From the NCBI RefSeq assembly GCF_000384395.1, contig NZ_ARWE01000001.1, positions 3,694,501-3,758,500 on the forward strand: a DNA stretch of 64,000 bases. Direction: 5' to 3'. Below, piece by piece: positions 1-8,866 of the stretch. Position numbers and translations under genes: made by a program. Origin of the DNA: Geopsychrobacter electrodiphilus DSM 16401 (GTDB lineage Bacteria > Desulfobacterota > Desulfuromonadia > Desulfuromonadales > Geopsychrobacteraceae). The stretch's first letter is position 1; each line of letters starts with the position of its first letter. The notes under the pieces are model-generated. The model worked only from the letters and a program-made list of their open reading frames with translations, was not told the DNA's origin and did no database searches.

Positions 1-347
1 CAATCAGATTGCTGTGTCGCGTAGTAGAGCTTCCCCTCGAAGGCTTTGCCCGTCCCAGCGAACGTACCTCCGGCCACCTCGATGATGATTTGTTTGTCGG
101 CCCCCACCAAAGCGCTTTTGGCCAGTGGAAATCGGAACGCACCATTGACATTCGTAGCGTTTTCATGCGTCTCGAGAGGCCGCATATCCTGGGCATAAAA
201 GGTGACGTCAGCCCCTTGTATGGGTTCACCGAAAGAGGCGGTGCCATCCACGAAAACTGGGGCACTGCCATTTCCACACCCGGCAATCGCCAGGAAACAG
301 GTGAGCGCAAACAACAAGGCAAAAAAACGACAGAAGTTTTTCATCAT
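1..347 (-). CDS. Putative lipoprotein, partial (runs off the window start)
   Basis: About 115 codons are open on the minus strand from an ATG-ATG pair at 347, with a GGAGGA ribosome binding site just upstream; the 3' end lies outside the window. The product begins MMKNFCRFFALLFAL, a hydrophobic signal peptide ending in the lipobox IAGC, so it should be lipidated and exported. The following region (AGVDV-like strand pattern, then NVNGAFRFPL) resembles a carboxypeptidase-regulatory or bacterial Ig-like beta-sandwich in which a surface loop carries a T/N-x-x-G-x-F turn. No catalytic residue can be assigned. It is transcribed away from the PQQ-repeat lipoprotein, with a terminator between them. 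Confidence 0.7.
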   Translation of the reverse strand, partial: MMKNFCRFFALLFALTCFLAIAGCGNGSAPVFVDGTASFGEPIQGADVTFYAQDMRPLETHENATNVNGAFRFPLAKSALVGADKQIIIEVAGGTFAGTGKAFEGKLYYATQQSD

Positions 348-610
348 GTCTCCTCCGAGATCGTCATACCATCAACCGAACTCTCCTGGATGGGCGGCAT
401 TATCAGATAGGTAAAGAGGGGGGCACAGCACACAAGGGCCGTCACGATATCGATTCTAATCTGCCATATCGAATCGACCGTTGATTGATTCAGAGACAAT
501 GGGGCCAATACCTCCCCGATGAATACACCTTACTGGTTAACCCTGACAATTTCCTTACCGACAGCGGCTGGTACTAAAATTTTCAAGAACGTACCTTTTG
601 CTTCCCCCAA
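348..610. other. Intergenic stretch, nothing coding
   Basis: No reading frame with a plausible start site was found. It should contain the promoter of the leftward lipoprotein gene at 347, but no clear -35/-10 pair can be assigned with confidence. Confidence 0.5.
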
Positions 611-644
611 TAAAAAGCCTCCTCTCGCCGGGAAAGGAGGCTTT
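611..644 (-). terminator. Intrinsic terminator of the PQQ-repeat lipoprotein gene
   Basis: A 10-bp perfect stem (AAAGCCTCCT at 614-623 with AGGAGGCTTT at 635-644) lies 32 bases after the stop codon of the minus-strand gene. On the minus strand it is followed by a T-rich run (TTTTTATT). Confidence 0.85.
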
Positions 645-675
645 CGATGGTCTACGCCCTGGGCTTATTTCGGCC

Positions 676-2922
676 TCAGTGTATGGCATAGAGGGAACCG
701 TCCAGCGAGCCGACATAGATGGTGCCATCGGCGCCGATCGCCGGCGAGGTGTTTACCGAGTGCCCAAACCCAATAGTGTAGAGCCATCTGAGACTGCCGT
801 CAGGGTTGAGCGCGTAGAGACTGCCGTCGTTCGAGCCGAAGTAGATGGTGCCGTCGGCACCTACCGCCGGAGAAGACTGCACTGCATTCCCTGTGGCGTA
901 GCTCCATTTCAGGGTGCCGTCGGGGTTGAGCGCGTAGAGACTGTAATCCTCCGAGCCGAAATAGATGGTGCCGTCGGCGCCGATCGCCGGAGAAGAGTAC
1001 ACTCCATTCCCTATGGAGTAGCGCCACTTTAGGCTGCCATCGGGGTTGAGTGCGTAGAGGTAGCCATCATTCGAACCGATGTAGATGGTACCATCGACGC
1101 CGATCGCCGGTGACGTGCCTACCCAGTCTCCTGTCGCGTAGCGCCACTTGAGGCTGCCGTCGGGGTTGAGTGCGTAGAGATAGTGGTTTCCCGTGCCAAC
1201 GTAGATGGTGCCGTCAGCGCTGATCGCAGGAGCGTTGTTTACCGCACCCCCCATGGGGTAGCGCCACTTTTCGGTCCCGTCGGGGCTGATCGCGTAGAGA
1301 CCGTTGCTCAAAGAGCCGACGTAGATGGTGCCGTCGGCACCGATCGCCGGCGAGGAGTATACCGGGCCCCCCATGGGGTAGCGCCACTTGAGGGTGCCGG
1401 TGGGGTTGAGCGCTAAGAGACTATTGTCATACGACCCGACGTAGACGGTTCCGTCGGAACCGATCGCCGGCGAGGAGGTTATCCAGATTCCGACGGTGGA
1501 GCTCCACTTGAAGCTGCCCTCGGAGTTGAGCGCGTAGAAGTTGCCGTCGCGCGACCCGACGTAGACGGTGCCGTCGGCACCAATCGCAGGAGAGGAGGTT
1601 ATCCAGGACCCCGTGAGATAGCTCCACTTGAGGGTGCCAGTGGTCGTGCTGGTATCGACGCTGCTGAGCCCGGTGCCTTGGAGACCTCGGTGAAAGCGCG
1701 GCCAGGGGGCGGCGCTTCCCACCGATACCGCGCTTGTCCCCGTGACGGTTGTCAGGCCGTCGCTGACCGCCACGGAGACGTTATATTCGCCCGGAATGCC
1801 GGGCGAGGCCCATAGGGCGCTGTTGCCGGTGGCAATGCTGTCGATGCCGCCTATCATCCATGTGTAGCTCAGCGGGTCGCCGTTGGGATCATAGGCGCTG
1901 CATGACAGGTTGGCCCAGGTCAAGACCGGCTGCGGGAAAATGCTCATGGTCTCAATGGTGGGGACCATGTCGCCTTCGGTGCTGACGAACAGGCGGCCCG
2001 AAACGCTCGTGCCGTTGCTGTCGGTCACAGTGACGGTCACGGTGCCGCTGGCGCCGTAGGTCGGTGGGGCGGAGATGGAGACCGTGTCCGTGCCGGCGCC
2101 GCCGGTAACGGCCCAACCCGCCGGGACCGTCCAGGCGTAAGTCAGAGTAAGGCCCTCGGCGCTGGAGGCGTCGACCAGGGCAGTCAGGGCGCCACCGGGG
2201 GCTGCCGGGGTGCCATCCACGGCCATATTTTGGATGACCGGCCCCACGGGTCCGGCGGGTCCCGTCTCCCCGTTGCACACGTAGTTGACCTGGGCCACCT
2301 CGGCCGGATCGAGAACGCCGTTGCTGTTGCCGTCGAGGCCGCTTGCGATCTTCTGCCCCCCAAAGGCGCAGTTCGCTCCGGCAGGCTCGCTCGAGGTGGC
2401 GACCAGAGAGGTCAACCCGTCGGCCCCTGTCGCGCCGGTGGCGCCAGTTGAGCCGTTGCACACGTAGCGGACCTGGGTAACCTCGGCCGGATCGAGAACG
2501 CCGCTGCCGTTGCTGTCGAGGCCGCTGGCAATCTTCTGCCCCCCATAGGCGCAGTTCGCCCCGGCAGGCTCGCTCGAGGTGGCGACCAGAGAGGTCAGAC
2601 CGTCAGTGCCTGTCGCGCCGGTGGCACCGTTGGCGCCAGTTGAGCCATTACACACGTAGTTGACCTGGGTAACCTCGGCCGGGTCGAGAACGCCGTTGCC
2701 GTTGCCGTCGAGGCCGCTGGCAATCTTCTGACCGCCGCTGACGCAGTTCGCCCCGGCGGCCTCGCTTTTGGTGGCGACCAGCGCGTTCGATCCGTCGGCC
2801 CCCGTGGCTCCAGCGGCCCCAACATCACCACTTCCACAACCTCCGACAAGCAGCGACAACGCCACGGCCGTCAACAGAAAGCCTACCCGCGACCATTTTC
2901 CAGTCCGAAATTCCCTTGCCAT
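676..2922 (-). CDS. PQQ-type beta-propeller lipoprotein with Gly-rich EF-like repeats
   Basis: 748 residues; ATG at 2922 has GGAGG 7 bases upstream. A signal peptide ends in lipobox VGGC (Cys29), so the protein is probably anchored in the outer membrane or on the surface. Residues 30-225 hold three copies of a unit with GANC..GGQKIASGLD.N..GVLDPAEV..VCNG (a DUF7151-like, calcium-loop-like motif), separated by collagen-like GATGATG spacers. Residues 230-410 look like PKD/Ig-like beta-sandwiches. Residues 420-748 are eight or more 40-residue blades (SPAIGADGTIYVGS.DG.LYALNPDGSLKW.Y) of the PQQ/PQQ_2 propeller family. No enzyme active site is apparent, so a structural, adhesive or ligand-binding role is inferred. 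An intrinsic terminator follows the stop codon. Confidence 0.85.
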   Translation of the reverse strand: MAREFRTGKWSRVGFLLTAVALSLLVGGCGSGDVGAAGATGADGSNALVATKSEAAGANCVSGGQKIASGLDGNGNGVLDPAEVTQVNYVCNGSTGANGATGATGTDGLTSLVATSSEPAGANCAYGGQKIASGLDSNGSGVLDPAEVTQVRYVCNGSTGATGATGADGLTSLVATSSEPAGANCAFGGQKIASGLDGNSNGVLDPAEVAQVNYVCNGETGPAGPVGPVIQNMAVDGTPAAPGGALTALVDASSAEGLTLTYAWTVPAGWAVTGGAGTDTVSISAPPTYGASGTVTVTVTDSNGTSVSGRLFVSTEGDMVPTIETMSIFPQPVLTWANLSCSAYDPNGDPLSYTWMIGGIDSIATGNSALWASPGIPGEYNVSVAVSDGLTTVTGTSAVSVGSAAPWPRFHRGLQGTGLSSVDTSTTTGTLKWSYLTGSWITSSPAIGADGTVYVGSRDGNFYALNSEGSFKWSSTVGIWITSSPAIGSDGTVYVGSYDNSLLALNPTGTLKWRYPMGGPVYSSPAIGADGTIYVGSLSNGLYAISPDGTEKWRYPMGGAVNNAPAISADGTIYVGTGNHYLYALNPDGSLKWRYATGDWVGTSPAIGVDGTIYIGSNDGYLYALNPDGSLKWRYSIGNGVYSSPAIGADGTIYFGSEDYSLYALNPDGTLKWSYATGNAVQSSPAVGADGTIYFGSNDGSLYALNPDGSLRWLYTIGFGHSVNTSPAIGADGTIYVGSLDGSLYAIH
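717..1680 (-). repeat. Eight tandem 120-bp units encoding propeller blades
   Basis: The motif TAGATGGTGCCGTCGGC recurs at almost exact 120-base intervals (about 717, 841, 961, 1081, 1201, 1321, 1441 and 1561). Each unit is 40 codons, one beta-propeller blade. High DNA identity between units suggests recent expansion or gene conversion. Confidence 0.9.
2270..2800 (-). repeat. Three tandem 183-192-bp units encoding EF-like Gly-rich repeats
   Basis: Near-identical blocks begin around 2277, 2459 and 2651 (shared segment ACCTCGGCCGGATCGAGAAC). Each encodes one GANC...DGNGNGVLDPAEV unit plus its collagen-like spacer of variable length, which accounts for the difference in period. Confidence 0.85.
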
Positions 2923-3197
2923 CCTATTGCCTCCAATTCTGCTAGTTTGCTCGGCCCGGCCGTTTAGTGTAAAAAGCGGAAGCTACTATCGGCGCCAGCG
3001 GACCTGGCACTTGCTCGGCATTGCACCAGCCAAGTTGGCGCACTCTACCGTACGATCCTGTCAATTTCCTTACAGGGACGAGAGAACCCGAGGGTAAATA
3101 TAGTGAAAAAATAGAAACCCACATCGTCTCAACGGGAACGTTGCCATTCGAACGATGGGCATCCGGGAGAGCGGAAAGACGAAAAGTGAGCTTGTTT

Positions 3198-6100
3198 TCA
3201 GGGAGTTGGCTCGACTTTGATCGCTGTAATCAGTTCGGCGATCTCGTCGGTGGAGTAACCCTCGTTATGGAGTTCGTCGGTTAACTGCCTGAGGACTTTT
3301 TTGGCAAGAACAGCGGACCGTTGTCCCTGAAGCCTGTAGAGAAGTGCATAAAGAAGGTCGTTAAGGGGGGCGTAAGACAATGCTTTTTCCGCAACCCGGA
3401 TCGCCTGGGGCAAACGACCAGAGTCGGCCAACAGGCCGCTCCAGGCGATGGTCAGTTCCACCATCGCCCCGGTGAGTTTATCCCGGAAGGCACGGATCTG
3501 ATTCTCGCCGCAGACGCCGGGCGCGAACTCGCCCCGCCACAGCGAATCGGCCAGCGTAAAGGCGTTGCCGGCCTGCCAGTGCTCCTGCAACCTGAAATGG
3601 CGCAGGCCGAGACTGACAGCATCCAGGAAACCGACAGCGTCGATCCGGCAGTGGGCCAGCCAGAGCATCCCTTTTTCCCTTCGGATGTAGAGATGCGCCG
3701 TATCCTCCTTCAGGGCGTCGGCAAAAGTCTTGCGCAAGCGCGAAACCAGCGTATCGAGTTTGACCTTGACGGTGTCAGGGGGACTGTCCGGCCAGAAGTG
3801 GTACTGAATGGTTTCCTGGGGTAATTTAAATGCGGGCGCCGCCAACAACAGGCTCAATAGCTCGCGCTGCTGCGGCGTCAGATCCTGGGCTTGGATCAGA
3901 AGGGTGCCGCGACACAGTATGCTGAGATCTCCCAGGGTTCGAATGTCGAGGCGGGGAATGGCGCGGCCGTCGTCCTGCAGGTCCAGGCCGAGGCGGTCGG
4001 CGGCGAGGGCCCGGGCGTAATCGGGTTCGATCCCGTGCGTCACGGCATACGCTAGAGTGCGCTGCATGGTTTCTGGAACCCAGGCCCAGAAATTCCGGTA
4101 GCCATTGCGACGCATCAACCCCAGGCCGAGTTCGAGATCGCGCCCGGCCTGCTCATGCGCTCCGGTCTCAAGGTAAGCCGCAGCCCGGTGCAGGAGACCG
4201 CAGGCTTCGAGAGACCCGCTCGGCATTTGCCGGGCAAGGCCAATCCCTTCACCGAACAGCTCAATCGCGTCTTTTCGGCGGTTGCAGTGAACGTGGGTCA
4301 AACCCACCACCAGGTTGTTTACACAGAGGAAATACGGCCCGCCGGAGATCTTCCGCAAGCGCGCCGACTCCTCAGCCGCCGCCAGGGCCTTTTCGGGCTG
4401 ATGCCCCAAGGCCAAAGCCAGGGCTTTGAACTGCAGGATCTGACTGCGAAAATGGGGGCTGAGTAACGGATGCTTGGTCAGGGCCTGGTCGGCGAGGGCC
4501 AGGACGTCCTCGGCATCCCCCCGATGAATGGCGATATTCATCTCCAGTACGTGACAGAAAGGACCAGCGACAGACTGAGAAAACAAGGTAGAACCAACCG
4601 CCTCCACAAGCTGATTTTTCTGGTCGAAGTAGTTGCCGAAATCGCCCTCGTGGAAGAGGAAATCAAAAAGCATCAACCGAATGACGAGGCCGTTGAAGGT
4701 TCCGACCTCGGGCCGATGTACATAGGTTTCGGCCTCCTCCAGATACGGCCTGGCAGCGGCATAATGTCCTGCCAATATCTGGATGTACCCCATGACCATG
4801 AGAAGAGCCGCCTCGAAATTGACCATCCCCTCCTTTCGGGCCAGGTTCAGAGCCGTAGAGGCAAACTTGCCGGCCTCTGACATATCCCCCAAGAAAATGC
4901 CGTACCCCATGGCCAGACTGCGGGCGATGAGAACGGTCATGGAGGGGGGCAGAATTTCGGTGGCCTGGGAAAAAAGCCGTTCCGCGCGGATGAGCCTATC
5001 CGCCCCATCCCGGTAGTCCCCGGTGGTTGTGATGTGGATAGAGATGATATGGGCCAGGCAGAGCAGTTCGCCCACCAGATCTTCTCTTCCGGAAAAGACG
5101 GCCAATGCCTGATCGAGGAGCGGCAGAGCCCGCACGGGCGCCAGGTCCAAATTGGCCAGGGCCAGAAAAAAAGAGGACCAGGGCTGCCTCTGCAGACACT
5201 CCTCAGGAATCTTCTCCAGAAACGCGGCGAGGGTAGCTGTCCGATTGATCTCCAGAAACGACATTCCGTGTTCGGCCAGAACGAATTCGACGGCGTCATA
5301 GGCCTCGGCCCTCTGCAAATAACGCAATGCCTGCGCTGGGTCTTTCTGGCGGGCACAAAACTCTCCGGCCCGGCGAGACATTTCATGGACGGCCTCCGGA
5401 CCGAGTTCCGTCAGCGCCTTCTCGTACAGAGATTGCCGAAAAAGCTGGTGCAGAACGAATATTCTCCCCTCCGGGTCGAGCCGGCGGACAAAAAGGTTGC
5501 GCCGCGCGAGATCGTCAAGGTCTGCGCCGATCTGCGATTCAGCGGTAAGTTCGATCGCAAGATCAACCGGAATCTCATCGAGCAGGGAGAGGACAAGAAG
5601 CGATCGGTGCAGTCGCGGTTCCAGAAAGCTGAAAATCTCCCTGCGAAAGTAGCGCAGGATCACCTGACCATCGGCTTCCTCGTGATCGACCAGAGCGGGA
5701 AGAGCAGCCGTACCTTTCTGCTGCTTGATCTGCAACCCGAGCAACAGGACCCCCATAAACCACCCGTCCGTGGTCCGGGCGATCTCACGGATGGCATCCT
5801 GCGAAAGATCAAGACCGAGGACCTGGTGGAACAGGTCGGTGGTTTCGCTCTCGTCCAGCACCAGATGCCGGTTGCCGAGACGCAGCATGCCCCGCTTGCG
5901 GGCGATCGACCGCAAGTTGTTCAGCGGCAGGGGTTCGCGCGAGGAGAGGATGAAATGGAGCTTGGGGGGTGCCGTTTCGAGCAGACGATTCAGAACAAAC
6001 AGGCTGGATTCCCAGGAGATCAACTCATGCAGATCGTCAAAAACGATGTACAGGTCCTCGTCCAGGCAGGAGTTGAGATCATTCAGCAACAGGCTGATCC

Positions 6101-6470
6101 GATTTTCCAGATCGAAGATGGTAAAATCATTTTCCGTCAGGGCCCGGACGGTTGCGGCTGAGGGGCAGTCCGGCAGCAGCCTGTTGACACAGGCCAGAAT
6201 GGCCTGGAGAAAAAGGACCGGATCGGCATCTTCGGGGCCGACCTGGTACCAGACCGAAGCGATCTCGGTGCGATTGAGAAATTGCTTGATGACGGTGGTC
6301 TTGCCCTGGCCGGCCTGGGCCTCGACGAGGATGACCGGCAGCCGCCGGGCACTCTGGTGCAATAGATGGTCGACCACCCGTTCCCGGTAAAGAAACTGCG
6401 GGGTATCGACCTGGGGGGGATAAAACTTGTCAGCCTTGATTTGCGATCTGAATTCCGCCGTTTGACGCAT
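3198..6470 (-). CDS. MalT-like ATPase regulator with TPR region and C-terminal SARP/BTAD domain
   Basis: About 1090 residues. I prefer the ATG at 6470 (MRQTAEF), which has AGGA 6 bases upstream; an ATG at 6500 in the same frame has no visible ribosome binding site. The N-terminal P-loop ATPase has Walker A AQAGQGKTT (residues 51-59) and a Walker B-like IVFDD (145-146), as in the MalT/LAL family of STAND regulators. A long helical TPR region follows. Near residues 845-935 lies an OmpR-type winged helix (LDIRTLGDLSIL...PDTVKVKLDTLVSRLRKTF), followed by a BTAD-type TPR segment. This order is the reverse of AfsR-type SARPs, which carry the winged helix first. The protein is presumably an inducer-gated transcription activator. 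Ligand and targets are unknown; the lipoprotein gene 275 bases downstream on the same strand is one possibility. Confidence 0.85.
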   Translation of the reverse strand: MRQTAEFRSQIKADKFYPPQVDTPQFLYRERVVDHLLHQSARRLPVILVEAQAGQGKTTVIKQFLNRTEIASVWYQVGPEDADPVLFLQAILACVNRLLPDCPSAATVRALTENDFTIFDLENRISLLLNDLNSCLDEDLYIVFDDLHELISWESSLFVLNRLLETAPPKLHFILSSREPLPLNNLRSIARKRGMLRLGNRHLVLDESETTDLFHQVLGLDLSQDAIREIARTTDGWFMGVLLLGLQIKQQKGTAALPALVDHEEADGQVILRYFRREIFSFLEPRLHRSLLVLSLLDEIPVDLAIELTAESQIGADLDDLARRNLFVRRLDPEGRIFVLHQLFRQSLYEKALTELGPEAVHEMSRRAGEFCARQKDPAQALRYLQRAEAYDAVEFVLAEHGMSFLEINRTATLAAFLEKIPEECLQRQPWSSFFLALANLDLAPVRALPLLDQALAVFSGREDLVGELLCLAHIISIHITTTGDYRDGADRLIRAERLFSQATEILPPSMTVLIARSLAMGYGIFLGDMSEAGKFASTALNLARKEGMVNFEAALLMVMGYIQILAGHYAAARPYLEEAETYVHRPEVGTFNGLVIRLMLFDFLFHEGDFGNYFDQKNQLVEAVGSTLFSQSVAGPFCHVLEMNIAIHRGDAEDVLALADQALTKHPLLSPHFRSQILQFKALALALGHQPEKALAAAEESARLRKISGGPYFLCVNNLVVGLTHVHCNRRKDAIELFGEGIGLARQMPSGSLEACGLLHRAAAYLETGAHEQAGRDLELGLGLMRRNGYRNFWAWVPETMQRTLAYAVTHGIEPDYARALAADRLGLDLQDDGRAIPRLDIRTLGDLSILCRGTLLIQAQDLTPQQRELLSLLLAAPAFKLPQETIQYHFWPDSPPDTVKVKLDTLVSRLRKTFADALKEDTAHLYIRREKGMLWLAHCRIDAVGFLDAVSLGLRHFRLQEHWQAGNAFTLADSLWRGEFAPGVCGENQIRAFRDKLTGAMVELTIAWSGLLADSGRLPQAIRVAEKALSYAPLNDLLYALLYRLQGQRSAVLAKKVLRQLTDELHNEGYSTDEIAELITAIKVEPTP

Positions 6471-6857
6471 AATCGATCCTGTATGCAGAGGGGCCGGCAT
6501 ACAAAGGGGACATTAGTTGAGAAATCCACCTATTCCATCAGTTGTTGGTAGGAATTTGCTTTTGCGGGATGCGTGCCTACAGCGCGCCGCCCCCCCTCCT
6601 GCCCTGCTGCCGCCGGATTCGCTCTGAAACCCAGCAGTCTGCTTCATATATCCCATCCATCGCCAACCGTCAAACCCAAAACCCGGCAGGGAAGCGGTGA
6701 TCGCAAGTTCCGGGGAGACCTCACTTAATTCGTATCCGAATTTATTGCACCTCTACAATTTGATGGTAGCCCCCTCGACTTCACCATCCCCGATTTATCT
6801 CGGTTTACTTATGTGGGGCCAGGTTTTGAAATTACGCAGCAGTGTCGCAGCTTCCAG
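6471..6857. other. Intergenic stretch, nothing coding
   Basis: Low-complexity, AT-richer sequence between the MalT-like regulator and the antiporter gene. No supported ORF, RNA gene or convincing terminator was seen. It should hold the regulator's promoter. Confidence 0.5.
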
Positions 6858-8654
6858 TCAACCTGCCTGAGAGACAAGGCTGAGGACCGACCAGCCCTCT
6901 ACCGGAGCCACAGTCTCACCGACGCTGAAGACGTGGATCCGCTCGCGCTCGTCGATAGCGAACAGCGGGATGAGACCCTCGCCGTGGGTCGTTTGCAGCT
7001 CGGCCATTCCGAAGGATTCGGTCAGGTTGGTTATTTTGATCGCGGCGCCCGCAGCCAGGGCCGACTGCAGCGACTCGTAGGTTACCTTGGTACCGAACAG
7101 GCTTTTCCCGCGCCGCAATGCAGAAACCTGCTGTGAATTGGTGCCACCGTTGCTCGGCTTGGACTGCAGGGTGTAGACGTTGTTCTTTCCAAGCTCCATG
7201 CGGTAATGGAGTGCGGCTGCCAGGTTGACGCTGTCGTGCGGAGACAGCGCCAGCATGCGGCCGATGCCGATCAGGTCGAGATGGCGATCGGCATGCTCAG
7301 ACACCGGGTTGCCCAGGTAAGTCGGCAGCCCGCCCATTTTGGCTTTCGCTATTTTTTCCCAACTGTCATCGACGAGCTGGACCCGCAACCCCGCCGTGAG
7401 CAAGGCTTTGGCAATGGCCCGCGCCACCTCGTTGGCACCGATGATCAAAAAGCCCTTAGGTTCAGGTTCGGCGACTCCTAACCAGAGCGCCACCAGCCGT
7501 GCAGTGGTGCTCTGCAGCAGGACCGTACCGATGATCACCATGAAGGTCAGCGGCACCAGGGCTTTGGCGCTTTCTAAACCGTGATTGACGAGCTGCATGG
7601 CAAAGAGCGCGGAAATGGCGGCGGCGATAATACCGCGCGGCGCGATCCAGGCCAGCAGGTGCCGTTCCGGCCACTTCAGCGCGGAACCGTAGGTGGAGAT
7701 AAGCACGTTGAGGGGGCGGGCGAGGAACTGGATCGCCAGGAACACCCAAAGCGCCGACCAACCGAGTTCCACAAACGAGGTCATTTCCAGTCGCGCCGCG
7801 AGCATGATGAAGAGCACGGAGATCAGCAGGATGCTGAGGTTCTCCTTGAAATCGAGTATATCCTCGGTGTCGACCCCCTTCATGTTGGCCAGCCAGATGC
7901 CCATCACCGTGACGGTGACCAGGCCGGCCTCATCCTGCAGAGCGTTGGACAAAGCGAAGCTGCCGATAACCAGCGCCAGGGTCGAGAGGTTGTGCAGGAA
8001 CTCCGGCAGCCAGTGGCGGCGCAGCAACAGGCCGAACAGGTAGCCTCCGCCGGAACCGATGATCGCCCCCACGGCAACGATCTCGGCGAAGGTCAGCATG
8101 GTGTGGCCGAGGGCGCCCCGGCCGCCGCCGGAAATAATGAACTCGTAAACCAGAACGGCGAGCGAGGCGCCGATCGGGTCGATGACAATACCTTCCCAGC
8201 GCAGAATGTTCGACACCGCCGCCGTCGGTCTGACGGTGCGCAGCATCGGCACGATTACGGTCGGACCAGTCACCACAGTGATCGCACCAAACAGGAACGC
8301 GACCTGCCAGGAGAGGTCAAGGGCAAAACGCGTCACCAGGGCCGTGATCATCCAGGTGACCAGCATGCCGATGGAGACCATGTTGCGCACGACTTGCTGC
8401 AGGCCTCGAATCTCGCTGAACTTAAGTGTCAGACTGCCTTCAAAGAGGATAATCGCAACCGAGAGCGAAATGAACGGGAAGAACAGGTCACCGAACAGCT
8501 CCTGCGGTTTGAAGATATCGAGTATCGGTCCTGAGAGGATGCCGACCAGCAACAGAAAGATGATCGCCGGCAGCTTGACCCGCCAGGCAAGCCACTGGCA
8601 TAGGGCGCAGACCGCCAGCAGGATCGCGATCGCGGGCAGGATATGTCCGACCAT
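6858..8654 (-). CDS. CPA1/NhaP-type cation:proton antiporter with C-terminal Rossmann (TrkA-N-like) domain
   Basis: 598 residues. Residues 1-385 form about 12 hydrophobic segments typical of Na+/H+ exchangers (LAWRVKLPAIIFLLLVGILSG near the N-terminus; IVIDPIGASLAVL in the ion-binding region; WIAPRGIIAAAISALFA in the later half). From about residue 395 a Rossmann-like fold begins (KGFLIIGANEVARAIAKAL), as in TrkA-N/RCK domains, followed by a TrkA-C-like tail. Such domains gate transport by binding nucleotide. Predicted role: inner-membrane exchange of Na+ or K+ for H+ in pH and salt homeostasis. It is monocistronic, divergent from the aldo/keto reductase gene. The exact cation cannot be read from sequence. 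Confidence 0.88.
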   Translation of the reverse strand: MVGHILPAIAILLAVCALCQWLAWRVKLPAIIFLLLVGILSGPILDIFKPQELFGDLFFPFISLSVAIILFEGSLTLKFSEIRGLQQVVRNMVSIGMLVTWMITALVTRFALDLSWQVAFLFGAITVVTGPTVIVPMLRTVRPTAAVSNILRWEGIVIDPIGASLAVLVYEFIISGGGRGALGHTMLTFAEIVAVGAIIGSGGGYLFGLLLRRHWLPEFLHNLSTLALVIGSFALSNALQDEAGLVTVTVMGIWLANMKGVDTEDILDFKENLSILLISVLFIMLAARLEMTSFVELGWSALWVFLAIQFLARPLNVLISTYGSALKWPERHLLAWIAPRGIIAAAISALFAMQLVNHGLESAKALVPLTFMVIIGTVLLQSTTARLVALWLGVAEPEPKGFLIIGANEVARAIAKALLTAGLRVQLVDDSWEKIAKAKMGGLPTYLGNPVSEHADRHLDLIGIGRMLALSPHDSVNLAAALHYRMELGKNNVYTLQSKPSNGGTNSQQVSALRRGKSLFGTKVTYESLQSALAAGAAIKITNLTESFGMAELQTTHGEGLIPLFAIDERERIHVFSVGETVAPVEGWSVLSLVSQAG

Positions 8655-8866
8655 ATAAACGACTCCGTATCGTCAGCTTGGCTTTGCGATGATAATTATA
8701 AGCATATTTCTGCTTTTATGTACGTTGACTTCGAATCTGGCATTTCGGGGGTAACTTTGGGATTCTTCCCAATTTCCTTCAATTGAGTCACCTCAATGTA
8801 GTCCTGTTGCCATTGGTGATAAACTATACCCTGATAAACAATAATCATTCAGAGTAAGGAGGTCTT

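Noticed and set aside
717-1680. CRISPR-like array because of regular 120-bp spacing
   Set aside because: The repeats are coding, with no short repeat-spacer pattern and no cas genes.
5034-6161. A plus-strand open frame of 375 codons opposite the MalT-like regulator
   Set aside because: No domain or ribosome binding site; it lies wholly within the conserved ATPase region of the real gene.
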